In this document: piece after piece, positions 1 to 11,178 of the stretch
Layout: every line of letters begins with the position of its first letter
Position numbering within the stretch: the first letter of the stretch is position 1
NCBI GenBank assembly: GCA_022478985.1
Contig: JAKSZP010012275.1
Location: forward strand, 1-64,000
Direction: 5' to 3'
Source of the DNA: Massospora cicadina
Lineage: Eukaryota > Entomophthoromycota > Entomophthoromycetes > Entomophthorales > Entomophthoraceae
DNA length: 64,000 bases
Program-made: the position numbers and the translations under genes
Notes under the pieces: model-generated
Seen by the model: only the letters and a program-made list of their open reading frames with translations
Told to the model about the DNA's origin: nothing
Database searches by the model: none

Positions 1-1146
1 TTTGCTAATAGTTTTTGTAAATCTCTTTAGTGGAGCTAAATTTCAAGGCTGAATTGATTTTTGAAAAGTGATGCTTAGCAGAAGAGAATCATACTCTACC
101 ATCTCAATGAATGGAAAGGTAATGGCTCAGCTCCGAGCCACCTGACTGGCATTTTCCCATTTGATTAACCCAACCCAACAACTGGCTGTATTCTGGACAC
201 CAAAAAAGAGCTGGTTATATGGTCAGCTGCCCTTCGTTGCTTCGCTCAGCGCGAAGTTGACTAAACTGACTGCCACAGAGTCAGCGTGATCAGTCATCCT
301 CCGCTCTGTTAAGGTAACCCAGTCCCTAATTTGAGCTACCGCCATTTCAATCCCTTCAGCCTATTCTGCAATGTCCACCATAAAGCACTCAGTATTACTA
401 CCTAATGTAGTGACATCTCAATAATATTCATCCAAAAGCCTGCGCCAGTCAACAATTCTCCTATTACTCGGGGTAACTTATGATTCAACTGGGGAACTAA
501 TTCATCCAAGCAATGTCAGACGTCCATGACTAACTGTTAACATGCACAAGAGCCCCTGGATCTCAAGAAAGAGTGGTCAAGGCGGTCATATAAGAGGTGA
601 TTGTCGTTCTGTTGTGCTTGGACAAACCACATGATGTCCCCAATCTCAATGTTATGTCAGGACAACACATGCAGTAGTTGGTGGATTGAAGGATGAACTT
701 ATGCAACCAAGTATTCCTCAGCTCCATGTGTGCTGAGCCAGTGAGACAGCCCCATGGTGGTAGCATCAAGGTAAGACATATACAACACATAACAAAGATT
801 ATTGGTCCCATTGGTTATAAAACAAACTCAGCGCAAGTTCCTCACATCTCATCTTTATAGAGGCGGTAACCCTGAAAAAGCCATTCCATAATACTCCGCA
901 GTTGCTGAAGGGTCACGTTAGTGGACCTGCATTGTTTATCTGACTCCAATGCGGGACAAGCACCTAACTGTAATTACACTCTGGTATCTTTGTCCCTTGG
1001 TCCTGTAACTGTGAATAGTGCTGGTTGTTCATTGGATGACTCCATTGTTTCCCCAGAGTAGCAGTCGTGTAATCCAATTAGATTTTGGCATAAAGAAGAG
1101 GGCTCGCCATGATGCCCTAGTTCCATTTGTGATACAGTTGACCAGT
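1..1146 (-). pseudogene. gag 5' region of gypsy element RetH (edge-truncated)
   Basis: Reading the minus strand from the primer-binding site downwards, this stretch aligns with the first ~550 bp of the RetB gag leader at 24150-24680. Shared landmarks in order are the 'CCACTGGTCAACTGTAT' start, 'GTGACCC.TCAGCA.CTG' and 'ATTATGGA.TGGCT'. No long frame survives; fragments lie at 563-811 and 974-1204. The protein would be the N-terminal part of a Ty3/gypsy Gag, the structural protein of virus-like particles. The rest of the element lies left of the window. Family assignment is by alignment within the window; function is inferred from the RetB copy. Confidence 0.7.
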
Positions 1147-1167
1147 GGCCCCCTGTAGCAAGCACCA
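1147..1167 (-). other. Primer-binding site of RetH
   Basis: The minus strand reads TGGTGCTTGCTACAGGGGG directly inside the LTR. It differs by two transitions from the TGGTGCTCACTACAGGGGG seen in RetA and RetT. It marks where a tRNA 3' end primes minus-strand DNA synthesis. Confidence 0.75.
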
Positions 1168-1168
1168 T

Positions 1169-1628
1169 TGTTAACTTTTTGGTGATACAGGTTAAATCCG
1201 CCAAGCTGGTTGCACATTATACCACTGAGTAATGTAACAGCTGATATGATGATCGCCAATCCTTAATAAGAACTGATATATATATGGAGGTATTGCCCCA
1301 ATTGACACTTTTATTATATATAAAAAATTTAGAACTTCCCTGAGGACTACTAAAAAACCTCCTCTCTCATTCTTCCACTCAATTCTTATCTCAGTATTCT
1401 TGGTCAATTACACCCATCCATTTAAATATCTCCTAATCGTTTCATTTTAGAAGATTATGTCTATCTTGAGGTTTTGGCGGAATTCCTTCAATTTGCCAAA
1501 TTATTTACACTACAATCGATTTGCTTCACATCAATATTATTTTAACTCAATCTTGAGGCTCAGATCAACTCTAATTTATGATCCGCTGGAATATATAGCT
1601 TATTTTCATTCATATCAATTTCTTGGCA
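1169..1628 (-). repeat. 5' LTR of RetH (460 bp)
   Basis: The plus strand starts TGTTAACTTTTTGG next to the primer-binding site and ends near TCTTGGCA at 1628. Its sequence follows the RetA and RetB LTRs: a 'GGCGATCATCATATCAGCTG' block near 1235-1255 (minus reading), a middle AT-rich part, and 'CATATCAATTTCTTGG' at the outer end. The partner LTR is outside the window, so no target duplication can be checked. Confidence 0.7.
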
Positions 1629-1711
1629 GGGTGGTACAACTTCATGCTGGTAGCATGGATTTGCCCAATCCTGGGTTTGCACTTCAAGCAGGAATTTTAT
1701 TTCTGGATAAT

Positions 1712-2047
1712 TCAGACATTCAATCCCTGTAGCATTATTTGTAGCCATTTGTAGTTTTTCTTGACTGCCATGTGTCTCACGTGGAAGTGCCCTTTGAGGC
1801 TTTTTGGTTCATGAGGAGGGTTGTATGCAAAGCAGCTATTTTCCATCAACTTGTTTATATAACATGCCATCTTATATCTGATGTTTTGGGCCATCATCCA
1901 TAACATCTTTACTGTTTCTGGGGGTTCCATTTTACATTGTTCCAGATGGCCAATCAAATTATATAAGCAGTATTCCTCAGGCTCCAATACTGTGATGTTG
2001 ACATCCTGGGTAACCCATCTGCGTTTTGGTGAGTCTTGACTGCCCAA
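1712..2047 (-). pseudogene. Integrase N-terminal (HHCC) remnant of RetE
   Basis: This 111-residue minus-strand frame contains 'PPETVKMLWMMAQNIRYKM' followed by 'LMENSCFAY'. That parallels the RetA integrase zinc domain 'HETMELLWPQYYWESM' then 'ISSCHQCQ'. The second cysteine of the CxxC pair and the upstream histidines are not intact, so zinc binding is probably lost. The domain normally helps integrase oligomerise and handle LTR ends. It stops just before the RetH LTR, which appears to have inserted into integrase. Confidence 0.5.
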
Positions 2048-2199
2048 TGCATGATAGTAAAGCCGTAACTATGGATCCAGAGAGCCCACCTGACCAATCA
2101 ACCATCTGGATCTTTCACCTGTATAAGCCACCTTAAGGAAGCGTGATTGGAGACAATGGTGAAGTGGTATACATAGAAATATGGTTAAAAGTGCCTGAC

Positions 2200-3400
2200 C
2201 ATAAGTAATACGGCTAAACGCTCATGTTAAGCGGTGCTGTAGTACCAATCATCTTTTATTAGGGTCTTGTTGAAATAGGTACACGGTTGAATCTGCTTAC
2301 TGTTCATCTAGTTGGGCCAGGATTGCTCCTACAGTCATTTCACTGGTATTGGTAAATAAAACAAAGTGTTGGTCAAAGTTCAGATGGATCAAAAAAGATT
2401 GTGAGATTAGTGAAGTCATAAGTATATTATGAGCCTGGTTATGTTCTGGGTTCCATTCAAAGAGAAGCTCTTGTGTAGAACATACACCAAGGGATTGTCA
2501 AGGACAGCGAATTGTGGTATAAATTGCCTGTGTTATTTAACATGACTAGGAGCAATTGTATGTTACTAAGGCTTTGGAACGGTGTGTTTTTCTTGAATTT
2601 GGTGACCTTATCCAGCAAGGGTTAATTTCTTCGTTTAGTGACCTTATGCCTATTTAAATTTCATCTCTGGTTTGAAGGATGAGCATTTAGCGCGTTTGAG
2701 CTTCAGGGACGCACTTGGAGATGATTATAAACTTATTGGATTTGCTCTAGGTGGCCGCTGAAGGTTTTGGAGATAATTGTATTATTGTAAAGGTACACTA
2801 GGAAGAAAAGGCATCTTTAGATCACCTAGGAGCCCTTCCATAGCTCGCTGGAAGTTGGCAAGGGCAATCTATAGCCCATACAGCATCTAAATTGGTTCAA
2901 ACATCCCTTCATTGGCAATAAGGGGCACACTTGGCTTGGTCCTTAAAAGCTAATTTAATCTGCCAGTACACGCTGGCAAGATCTATCATGAAGAAATATT
3001 GGGCCCTAGTTAGGAGCCAAAGTGAGTCATCAATTTGAGGTAGGGGATAGCTATTTTATTGTGTCACAGTGATAAGCTTAAAATAATCTATGACAACACA
3101 ATAGCTCCCATCCTTTTTCTGAACAAGCAGAAGTAAAGACGCCCAATGACTTGGAGAGGTTACTAACAACTCTGAGGTTAACAGCTCCTTAAGTTTAATG
3201 TAACCTTGGTCTCTTCTTTCTTGCTCTTCCAGTAGGGGCACGAGCGTATGTTTAGAGCATCCCCCATCTCTACATTGTTCACAACCTCCTTAACCTTGCA
3301 AAAGTCATATGTGGACGTGGAGATATGGTCATAATATTCTTCCAAGAGCTCACCAACCTTCTTCCTTTGTTCCAGGTAAGTTCTTCCCATATGGAGGCAG
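2200..3400 (-). pseudogene. Reverse transcriptase / RNase H remnant of RetE
   Basis: The frame 3056-3241 reads 'SHWASLLLLVQKKDGSYC' then 'VVIDYFKLITVTQ', the fingers-domain block of a gypsy RT (compare 'NPWASPVLIVKKKDGT' in RetA). Upstream, 3178-3390 holds 'GELLEEYYDHIS', the usual lead-in to RT. Below 3050 only short pieces of RT and RNase H can be followed. Multiple frameshifts make it non-functional. Exact boundaries are approximate. Confidence 0.65.
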
Positions 3401-4099
3401 TGACAAGAGCTAAAGTAGGAGGCTCTCTTAAACTAAATTCATATAGGCTCCTGAACCCAAACAGCTGATAATGTTGACTAGTAATAGGCGTATTTAAGCA
3501 ATTGGAGTATTTGGGACAATGGTACAGGACTTTGTAGTCAGGTTAGCCAGAAATACAGAGATGGAGCCGGTGTATGCAGGGTTAGAGTACACAGGCAGGT
3601 TAAGATTTCTTTCATGGATGTATTTTTAGCCCGTAGATTTATAGAAGGCTCCCAGGTGGTATATGCACATGACTCTAAGTGTCTACTATATTCTGTGGCC
3701 CTGGGGGTTACTTTGAACTCTGATAAATAGGCATTCTTCAGTAACATGCATTATGGAAGAGGGTAGTTTCATGCGTGAATCTCAACCGTGATAGTTAAGC
3801 TGATTGATCTAGTTTTTGGTTTCCAATAATCAGGTCTAAGCATTTACGTGATCCTTACCATCCTTGGATGTTTCAAACACCAAAAAAATTCGGGTACTGA
3901 GCAAGGATATAAATTCTTCTGCATAAAGAATGATGTATAAGTATTCTCAGAGGAATTGTGTTCAAGTAGTAACTCATAGCTAAGTTATCAGAGCTATTGC
4001 TGAGGCATTTAACTTAAAATTGTCTTAAACCTGAGGGAGTTTGTAGTAGGTTTTTACTAGATGGGTGCATTGAGGCCCAGCAATGTTGTATCCATTGTA

Positions 4100-5400
4100 A
4101 TGGGGCAGATCAAGAGTAAGCTTAATTTTCTTCATTAATTTGGACGAGCTTACATCACTGGCGAACCACTATCTACTATGGCGAGTATGGGAATTTTGTA
4201 AACCTTAACTGAGACATGAATGACTAGACTATCAAACTTAGGTGGTAGGGTAAGAGCAATAGTGACTCATTGTTATAATAAGCAGAAGTAAGAAGATTAT
4301 AATTGGTACTGTTTAACTCATAGTTCCAGAGCTCTCCAACTGTAACCTCTGTGAGGATTGTAGACTTGAGTAGAGAATTTATGGGAAAGTGTTAGCACAA
4401 AGAGCTTTTGCCAGCATTCTGACCTCTCTTTTCATGACAGTTTGCATTCTGCCTCTTCCACTTGACGTTTATAGCATTTCTCCTTGGTGTGTTGGAGGAC
4501 TTTTACAGTAGGAGCAAATGGACATATCTTTATCCTTGGCCTCCAACGCATGCACTCTAGGTTTAAATGGGGCTCAAACCATGAATAAGGCTTGTTCAAA
4601 AAGGCCGTGGGGGTCTCGTTAAGTGCCTCTTTGATGTCACTAGTGCTAGTAAAGGTTCACTTAAGTCCCACCAATTAAAGCTGGACATCAGAAAAGATTT
4701 AATCATGGAAAGTATGGCAGTAATATCGTTATTTAGAGAGGTATAATCAGTAGTAACTAGCGGTAGCACGCCAGCAAAAAAGTGATGTGAGTAATAATAA
4801 AGGGTTTCAATGCTAAGGCGAATGGCCATGTAGGCTTGCTTTAGACTTGAGAGGGCCTGGACAGAGCCAAATTCCTGTAAAAGATCATTATTGATCTGGG
4901 CGCAGGTCTGGGTTCATGAATATGAGGGGTCATAATTTCATGAGCTTCCCCACACATATAGGAATGTATATCCTTTACTTTTTGGCAATTGGTGACCTCT
5001 TCCATAGCGTTTTTAAAGAAATTTAAAAACAACACAATGTATTATTAGCTTGGAATAAACAATTCCTTGAAGCTAGGCATGAAAGATGATCTGGCTGATT
5101 TGGAGAGGCATGGATGCCAGCTTAAATAATCTGGCTAGTCTAATTAGATACCAACTTGGAATATGTGCAAAGAGCATTCTGGTTCGTTTGTATCTAACTT
5201 TTCTAATTTGTCCTGCAATTTTTCCAGTATTGATTATTTGCGCTGGCGTCAGCCTTCTGATTAATTTGGAATTTTACGTTCTGAACTTTGGAATCACAGA
5301 AACTTACATTAGTTTCCAAATTTGCATATTTCTGTTTCATCTTGTTGAAGCGTTTGTCAGTAAACTTAATGAACTCTTGTACACTTTCCATTTCAAAATC
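4100..5400 (-). pseudogene. gag-protease remnant of RetE
   Basis: From high to low coordinates: a charged, coiled-coil-like start at 5391-5203 ('MESVQEFIKFTDKRFNKM'); 'AMEEVTNCQKVKDIHSYM' within 5035-4841, matching 'AMEGATNYQKVKYILSCL' of RetD; a broken CCHC knuckle near 4450-4520 ('CSYCKSPPTH'); and an aspartic-protease motif 'AIVDSGSPV' at about 4160-4190. This is the normal Gag-PR order. It is frameshifted throughout. The longer plus-strand frames at 5086-5566 run antisense to it and are not believed to be genes. Confidence 0.65.
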
Positions 5401-5412
5401 AAATGCATCTAG

Positions 5413-6156
5413 TGTTGCGAATCTTATATCATCTTACATCAAAAACTCTATTAATGCGCCAGGCCAAACAGTATTGTTGGAAATTTGCCCTCTCAGCTGC
5501 AAAGGAAAAATGTCCTGGGTAAAAATCAGCCAAAAAGGGAAATGTTGGCCATTTACAATTTTATGATGAACTTAAGAGCAATGTCAATAATAATAACAAT
5601 TACATAAACCAAAAGACCCCGTCAATTCTCAGTGGACCCTGGCAACTGGAGTAACATGATCTCGAATACTGCTCAGGTCGCTACCATAAAATCAAGCAGT
5701 CAGATTAATCCAACCATGCCACAGACCCTGGGGCGTCCATCGAATGGTACTCCCCCAGCCACAAACAGGTCCCCTCACACACCTACGCAGGGACAATCCC
5801 TTTTATAGGCGTGGCAGGGGTCCCCCAAAGTGAGATAATTTCCTCTGATGGGGATTGGCTGAAGCTCATTAAAGCTTTACTGCACTGGTACATATTGCCA
5901 GCTGTTAATTCCCCATACATCATTCAGCCAAGGAGAAGCAAACATTCTGAACTTTGATAGGTACATTTTCATATTCTCTAATTCATATGGTAACAAGCTG
6001 TTCTGAACTTACTATTAAGATACTTTCAACCCTTGATACTGTTTAAATAAGATCAGTTGGATATTGAGGGAAGCGTTTTATTCCTTTTCTACCCCCCGCT
6101 TCTAATAAAACCTTATAAAAAACAAAGTTTTTATTAGTGCTTATTTTTAATTATTT
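5413..6156 (-). repeat. 5' LTR of RetE
   Basis: The plus strand begins TGTTGCGAATC at 5413. The whole stretch aligns, inverted, with the solo LTR at 58909-59640. A TATA-type promoter is visible on the minus strand (GCCTATAAAAGG-like, near 5800-5815), followed by the conserved 'GTGGCTGGGGGAGTAC' block about 45-50 bp downstream. The normal primer-binding site is not recognisable below 5413. The upper end abuts the RetT LTR at about 6157. Confidence 0.7.
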
Positions 6157-7322
6157 TACTAAAACTTTGTGGGATCCAGTGGCATAAGCACCAGCGAGCA
6201 TTAATAATCTGAATTTCTGCAAGTATAACATCTTCTGGCCATTGATGTTTCACCTTAATAGGCTACCTTTCACTAAAGGTCCCTAGGCAACCTTCTAACC
6301 TAGAAAACCAAAAATATCATCTTAGCGCAATTAACCCTTTGTGAGGCATACAGCTAGCCCCACAACTCTCTGGGCGATTCTCAGCTCTGTCATATCATAC
6401 TCCTCAGGGTTAATCCCCATCAGTTCATCGTTGTTGGTAACCAGTTGGTCAAGTTCCTTTGGGGCTTCCCTGTAGCTACTGGTATTAGGGTTGGTAGCGC
6501 TGACAACCTCTAGGTGCATTTACCCAGCACCTCACCTCAGGGATCTCCAGTACCACCTTTACTACCCTTGCTCGCTCTTACTACTAACAAATACATAAAG
6601 GTGGGCGAAAGAGAGATCTTTATTATGATGGAATTTAAGGTATTTATACTTAGGCAACTTATTGGCAATCCAATGACCGCCTATCAACAATCATTAGCAT
6701 TTATTGCTGGCAAACTAACCCAATTCTCAGCGATCTGCTGGCAACCATTACCTCAAATATTTTCCCAATTAAACGCCAAAAATTAGTTCTATTTATTCCC
6801 AGCATCAGTCGCCGTTTAATCTTATATAAATTAGCTTGTTATTTTGTATTAATTGAATGTACTTGGCATCATTTACCAGTATGCATAATCCTAGGCGGCG
6901 GAATTATTGTCATTCATTCTTTTTGGAACACTTAGCATTCAAAGCCAGAAATCTGATTATCCTCATCTTAAGTCACCGGTAAATCCCAATTATTTTATTT
7001 TATTGAATCATCCTTGGCGTTAGTCACCAGCGATCCCAAACCCTGATGACAAATTTTCAATCTGCCGTAATCTATATTAATTTATTATATTGACATCCTC
7101 AGCTTCAGTCACTGGTGTCAATTTACAATAACATTAAATCTATTGAGGATTATCCATGATACTTCAAGATAGCTCAACCCACCCAAATGGAGAGAACAAA
7201 TTGGTAACTATAACATTATAAATAATATCAAACTAGGAGATTATTTGGCAATCACATCTGACTAATTGACACATATGATTCATATATTATGGGAGGAAAT
7301 CATTCTGGTTAGAATCTCAACA
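6157..7322 (-). repeat. 3' LTR of RetT (about 1166 bp)
   Basis: It aligns with 7506-8215 from about 6157 to 6890. Landmarks include 'CTCTCTGGG', 'ATTAGGGTT.GTAGCGCTGAC', 'TTTACCCAGCACCTCACCT' and 'TCTTTATTATGA'. It aligns with 16572-17008 from about 6890 to 7322, for example 'TCTATATTAATT.ATTATAT' and 'CAATTTACAATAACATTAAA'. It ends CTCAACA at 7322 next to a polypurine tract. Short plus-strand frames inside it (6514-6786, 7266-7547) are not conserved between the copies. Confidence 0.75.
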
Positions 7323-7505
7323 TATCCCCCACTTAGCCAGATGATATCCTCCAGTGCGACTCCACCTCTGCGGCGGGCCAAGATCACCTCAGCACCCCTC
7401 CTCCAAGAGGCGCCAGGTCTGAACCAGTGGCTTTTGCCACCAGCTATCCATATCTCCAACTACTTGAGCAACACACTAACAAATCCCCCCTGTAGTGAGC
7501 ACCAA
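7323..7505 (-). other. RetT interior: polypurine tract to primer-binding site, 183 bp
   Basis: The minus strand reads TGGTGCTCACTACAGGGGGG (7504-7485) just inside the 5' LTR and ends with the purine tract AAGTGGGGGATA just before the 3' LTR at 7322. Between them there is no gag or pol similarity and no convincing frame. This is the minimal set of cis signals needed for tRNA priming and plus-strand initiation. Confidence 0.75.
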
Positions 7506-8215
7506 TGTTCCAAAATTTTAGATCCGCTACATCAGGAACTCTGTTAGTGCTCCAGGAAAACAAAATGACAAATGCTGGCCCTTGCTGCCTCTCCATTATA
7601 GGCGACCTTTCACTACAGGGCCATTGAAACCCTCCAACCTAACATACCAACAACTTCAGCTTGGCGCAAATAACATTTTTGGAGTCACAAAGCTAGCCCT
7701 ACACCTCTCTGGGTAATTCTTGGCTCTGTCATATCTTTACCCTCAGGTTTAACCCCATCAGTCCCTCGTTGTTGTTAAACAATTGGCTAAGATCCCGTGT
7801 CGGCTTCCTGTAGCTCCAGGTATTAGGGTTTGTAGCGCTGACCAGCCCTAGGTAGATTTACCCAGCACCTCACCTTGGGGATTTCCAGTCCCAACTTTAC
7901 CACCTTTGCTCACTATTACTAACAAATCTATAAAGGCGGGCAAAAGAGATATCTTTATTATGAAAGAATTTTAAGAAATTTTATAATTAGGCGACTTATT
8001 GGCAATCTAATTCCCGCCTATTAACAATCATCGGCATATATTGATGGCAAACCAACATGAACCCCAGCGTTCTTCTGGCAACCATTCCCTCAAAATTCTT
8101 CCCAATCAAACACCAAAGATTAGTTAGATTTATCCACATCATCAGTCGCTGGTTATTATTATATAAATCTATTATTAAAATAATTGAACATCCTCAGCAT
8201 TAGTCAATTTATCTT
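7506..8215 (-). repeat. 5' LTR of RetT, inner part
   Basis: Begins TGTTCCAAAATTTTAG after a one-base gap from the primer-binding site and follows 6157-6890. The alignment stops near 8213 and resumes at 16572, so the LTR is split. Confidence 0.75.
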
Positions 8216-9175
8216 GTCAGGTGACGGCATATTAAGTTTAGACTGTCCATCCAGTCAGGATGCAAAGGCACCCAAAAGGCAAGCCAGAATGCCAGGGGCA
8301 TTTGCGCTCAAATGACAATATTGAGTTGAGAGATGTGTAACAAGTGAGCACCAGTGTGTTGCAAGTGTAAAAAGGAACCTGGAAATAAACCAGGCTGTAG
8401 CAACTCCAGACCCAGTGGGCTTTGGTGTAGGGAGTTGAATGATTGGACTAGCTGCATTGGGATACTCCATAGGAGGGTTTGGCACAATAATGGAGGTGAG
8501 GGGCAGATTCTCACGTGAAGTGGAGATAGATGGCCCACAGAATTCTGATATCCTGATGGCGGATGGCTTCAACAATTGATTTTGAATTTCCAGAAGATTC
8601 CTACACGATATGCCAGTTGGCTATGGAGGGAGCTAATGGCTCTATCATGACTGGTATTGCCAGCCAATGTAAGGCCTGACAGGCCACAGGGTTAGTACCA
8701 TATGGAGCTTGGCAAGAAAAATATGAACTAAAATAAAAAAAATTGGAAAATTTGGGGGGAAGTTTAATGAATAGTGAATATAAGGAAATTGACCGTCTTT
8801 TTTTAGTGAGTTATGACTTTTTAAATAGGTGGTCAATTTGGGGAATAACTATTAAAGCATGGGATTAGGGCCCTTAAGATTTGGCTACCCTGGCAAACTT
8901 TAGAGGGAGGGGAAAGTGATTTCAATCTGAACTGACTTTGAAGGAATTAACGGTGGTCTGAGTCACTGTCTGTTCAACCTCAGATGCCCAAATCACAGTT
9001 TCACTGCATTTCTGATGGTTAGCATGACAGCGCCTTGCCTGACAAGCAATGAGATTCCCCAAGGCCACCCCACATAGGGGTGGTCTTAATTGGTTGGAAA
9101 CTGGTTTGGGTTACCCAACCTGCCCATACCCAGTTGCTTTGCCATCCATTTGGCCAAGTGAGATTCATTGAAATT
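8216..9175 (-). pseudogene. F repeat, left copy (inverted)
   Basis: Read on the minus strand, this copy matches the plus-strand F copy at about 15120-16020 along its length. Landmarks in order: the peptide 'GWPWG' with 'LVR' and 'FGHLRLN' near 9085-8970; 'CTGTGGCCTGTCA' near 8690; 'ATGCCCCTGGCATTCTGGC' near 8290; then 'CTAAACTT' near 8240. The membrane-like frame 8255-8575 ('ATAWFISRFLFTLATHW') corresponds to the hydrophobic start of the protein at 15835. Stops interrupt the upstream part. No known family was recognised. It joins RetT LTR sequence at about 8215. Confidence 0.6.
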
Positions 9176-9377
9176 TGATTCTGATTTTTGAGGATATAGT
9201 TTCAATTTATAGGTAACATTTGACAAAGGAGGTTCATGCCCATTGGGCTTTGTCCTCAATGTTTTTAAGGGGGTTTCAAATCAGCAACAACATTGCCCAA
9301 TTGTAAGTCCCAGGGAATGTCCCCTGGCTGTTGATTGAGCTATTTTCCCATTCCCAAGTAAGAAGGCACCAAAGAGG
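9176..9377. other. F repeat spacer
   Basis: About 200 bp between the inverted left copy and the plus-strand F frame at 9378. I see no gene. It is rich in short direct words such as TTTGATTCTGATTTTTGAGG. Confidence 0.4.
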
Positions 9378-9760
9378 ATGATGGTACCCCCCATTACTCG
9401 GGGCGATCTCGCTCACATAGTAGATGAGCGCTGGGTAACAGCTCTTCCACTTTGGATTCCACCCCCAGTACCTGTACTCACCTTGGCAGAACTGCTAAAG
9501 GGAATCAGTGAAATCTGCGCCAATATTGTCAAAGTGAAATCAATTGGATCTAATTTAAGCGCCAACCTGGCCAATGTTCAGATCTCAAATGGCCAAAAAG
9601 GAATGAAGACTGAGTTATTGATCAGAACACCCAATGGTTTTAATTCAATCAATATGCCAATTGATGAACTTTTCTTTCTCGTTGCAAACACTTTTGCAAC
9701 CCATTCAATTCAAGACTAAATCTAGTTTGATAATCTCATAGAGGGGATTAGTCTGCACCC

Positions 9761-11173
9761 ATGTCTGGGAGCAGTTGGGCAAGCAAGGCAAGAGGAGCAG
9801 GCGGAAGGCCCGCAGCCTCTAATGTTTGAAAATGCCCCAGAGAATCCGGCAGAATAGAAAAAAATCTAAAAAAACTGGCGGTCACAATTTCCCCAGAGAT
9901 ACTCGCGTGGCAAGCATGATGCAACCAGTACATCAACACGCCACATTCCCAGCCACTTTCGTCGGTTAAATTCGGAGTCCATGTGTATCTGGACATCCAA
10001 AAAACGGCCCTATGGGAAAAATTTTGTGAAGATGTACACAAAATTTTCCCGACCGCGGTGTACGTTGCACCTCACTCCATGTCACGCGGTTGGCTGAACC
10101 TAGGTTTTGAAAGCAAAATAGCAGCAGATGAGGCTGCAGCAGTGCACATAGTGGTCAACCTCCCCAAAGGGCAATGGGTTGTCAAAACTAAATGCACCAG
10201 ATGGACAAAATCGAACCAAATTTTCCTCACATCTGACTTTTTGCCTACTACGGTAAAACGTGACATTTTGGAGCAACACCTGAAAGATGGTCTCACCATA
10301 TATGGCGAAATACAATCATTTGAAATGCAACATTTCATGCTGATGCCACACCTGTGCACCGGCAAAGCCATCGCAGTTCTGACCCCAACTAAGGAGATCG
10401 CGAAGGACCTAACCCAGATCCCACACTCCACCTTTATTGACATCGCAGGGCACACCACCCACCCATTCCGGGTAACTGTGGACAGCGCGCCCTCATTTGC
10501 ACCCACTGTGATGCATTCGGCCATAAGGCATACGCGTGCCCCATCAAAGAGGGCGTTACTTTCCAAGAGCACCCCTTGGCAGCCATGGCCAGCGGAGAGG
10601 CGCACTACAAACCAACTGCAAGCACCAAAGAGGCTTTCCCATGGGGAGCACAAGGCTGCTACCTATTGGTAAAGCCCATCTCCCCGCAGGAGTGGAAGAA
10701 GGCCAAGCAGGCCCATAGGACCGCGGCCAAGGAAGCGGCCATGATCACCACCACCATCCCACACTCACAACGCCAGGAGGACATGGAGACCTTCGCGGCA
10801 GAAGCAACTCAGGAATCCATCACCCAATCAGATTGGGAGGCCCAAGCTGAATGGGCCACTCAATCTGAGGATCTGATGGGAGATTCAATCTCACCCAATC
10901 GCTGCACCCAAGCCCTGGTCAAAACTGACTTGGGACCTATCCCAACTGGAAAAAATTTTTTTGCCCCACTTGACGGTGCACCGAACTTATCCGCACCGCA
11001 AAATTCATCCGACGTCGGGAAAACAAAAAGCGAAGGCCAAAGCCAATGCGACTCTTTCCGCAAAAATTAACAAAAACCCCAATAGTGTTGCTGCTAATAC
11101 CTGCGCTGCTGTGAAAGCCCGTGGGGACCTGGAAGAGGCTGGTGGGCCAGGGGGCCCACCCCTCACACCTAAG
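9761..11173 (+). pseudogene. LINE copy 1 ORF1 (CCHC nucleic-acid-binding protein)
   Basis: ATG at 9761 opens 'MSGSSWASKARGAGGRPAAS', identical to copy 2. It meets TGA at 9827-9829, where copy 2 has CGA, a CpG transition. Frames 9983-10672 and 10576-11070 carry the rest: 'KTALWEKFCEDVHKIFP', an RRM-like middle part, then the zinc knuckle, which here is out of frame after a one-base loss near 10490 (copy 2 reads CTHCDAFSHKAYAC). The C-terminus is Ala/Lys rich. In L1-type elements ORF1 coats the RNA and chaperones target-primed reverse transcription. The stop expected just before ORF2 (copy 2: TAA at 55095-55097) is at about 11171-11173. Confidence 0.8.
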
Positions 11174-11178
11174 GTGCG

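Larger units (their letters stand above)
1629..5412 (-). mobile_element. Decayed Ty3/gypsy element RetE, internal region
   Basis: On the minus strand the order is gag (about 5390-4400), protease (about 4170), reverse transcriptase (about 3400-2600), RNase H (about 2600-2200) and the start of integrase (2047-1712). The gag segment resembles RetD gag at 46.7-46.85 kb, so RetE and RetD are one family. The left end is cut by the RetH LTR at 1628, so the rest of integrase and the 3' LTR are missing or lie beyond the window. Stops and frameshifts are dense. Confidence 0.75.

Noticed and set aside
5086..5566. Plus-strand open frames with hydrophobic text
   Set aside because: They run antisense to RetE gag and the end of its LTR; the minus-strand text aligns in type and order with other gag genes.
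10072..10653. Minus-strand 193-codon frame in LINE copy 1 (and partners in copy 2)
   Set aside because: Exactly antisense to ORF1, whose plus-strand protein has a zinc knuckle and the correct position.
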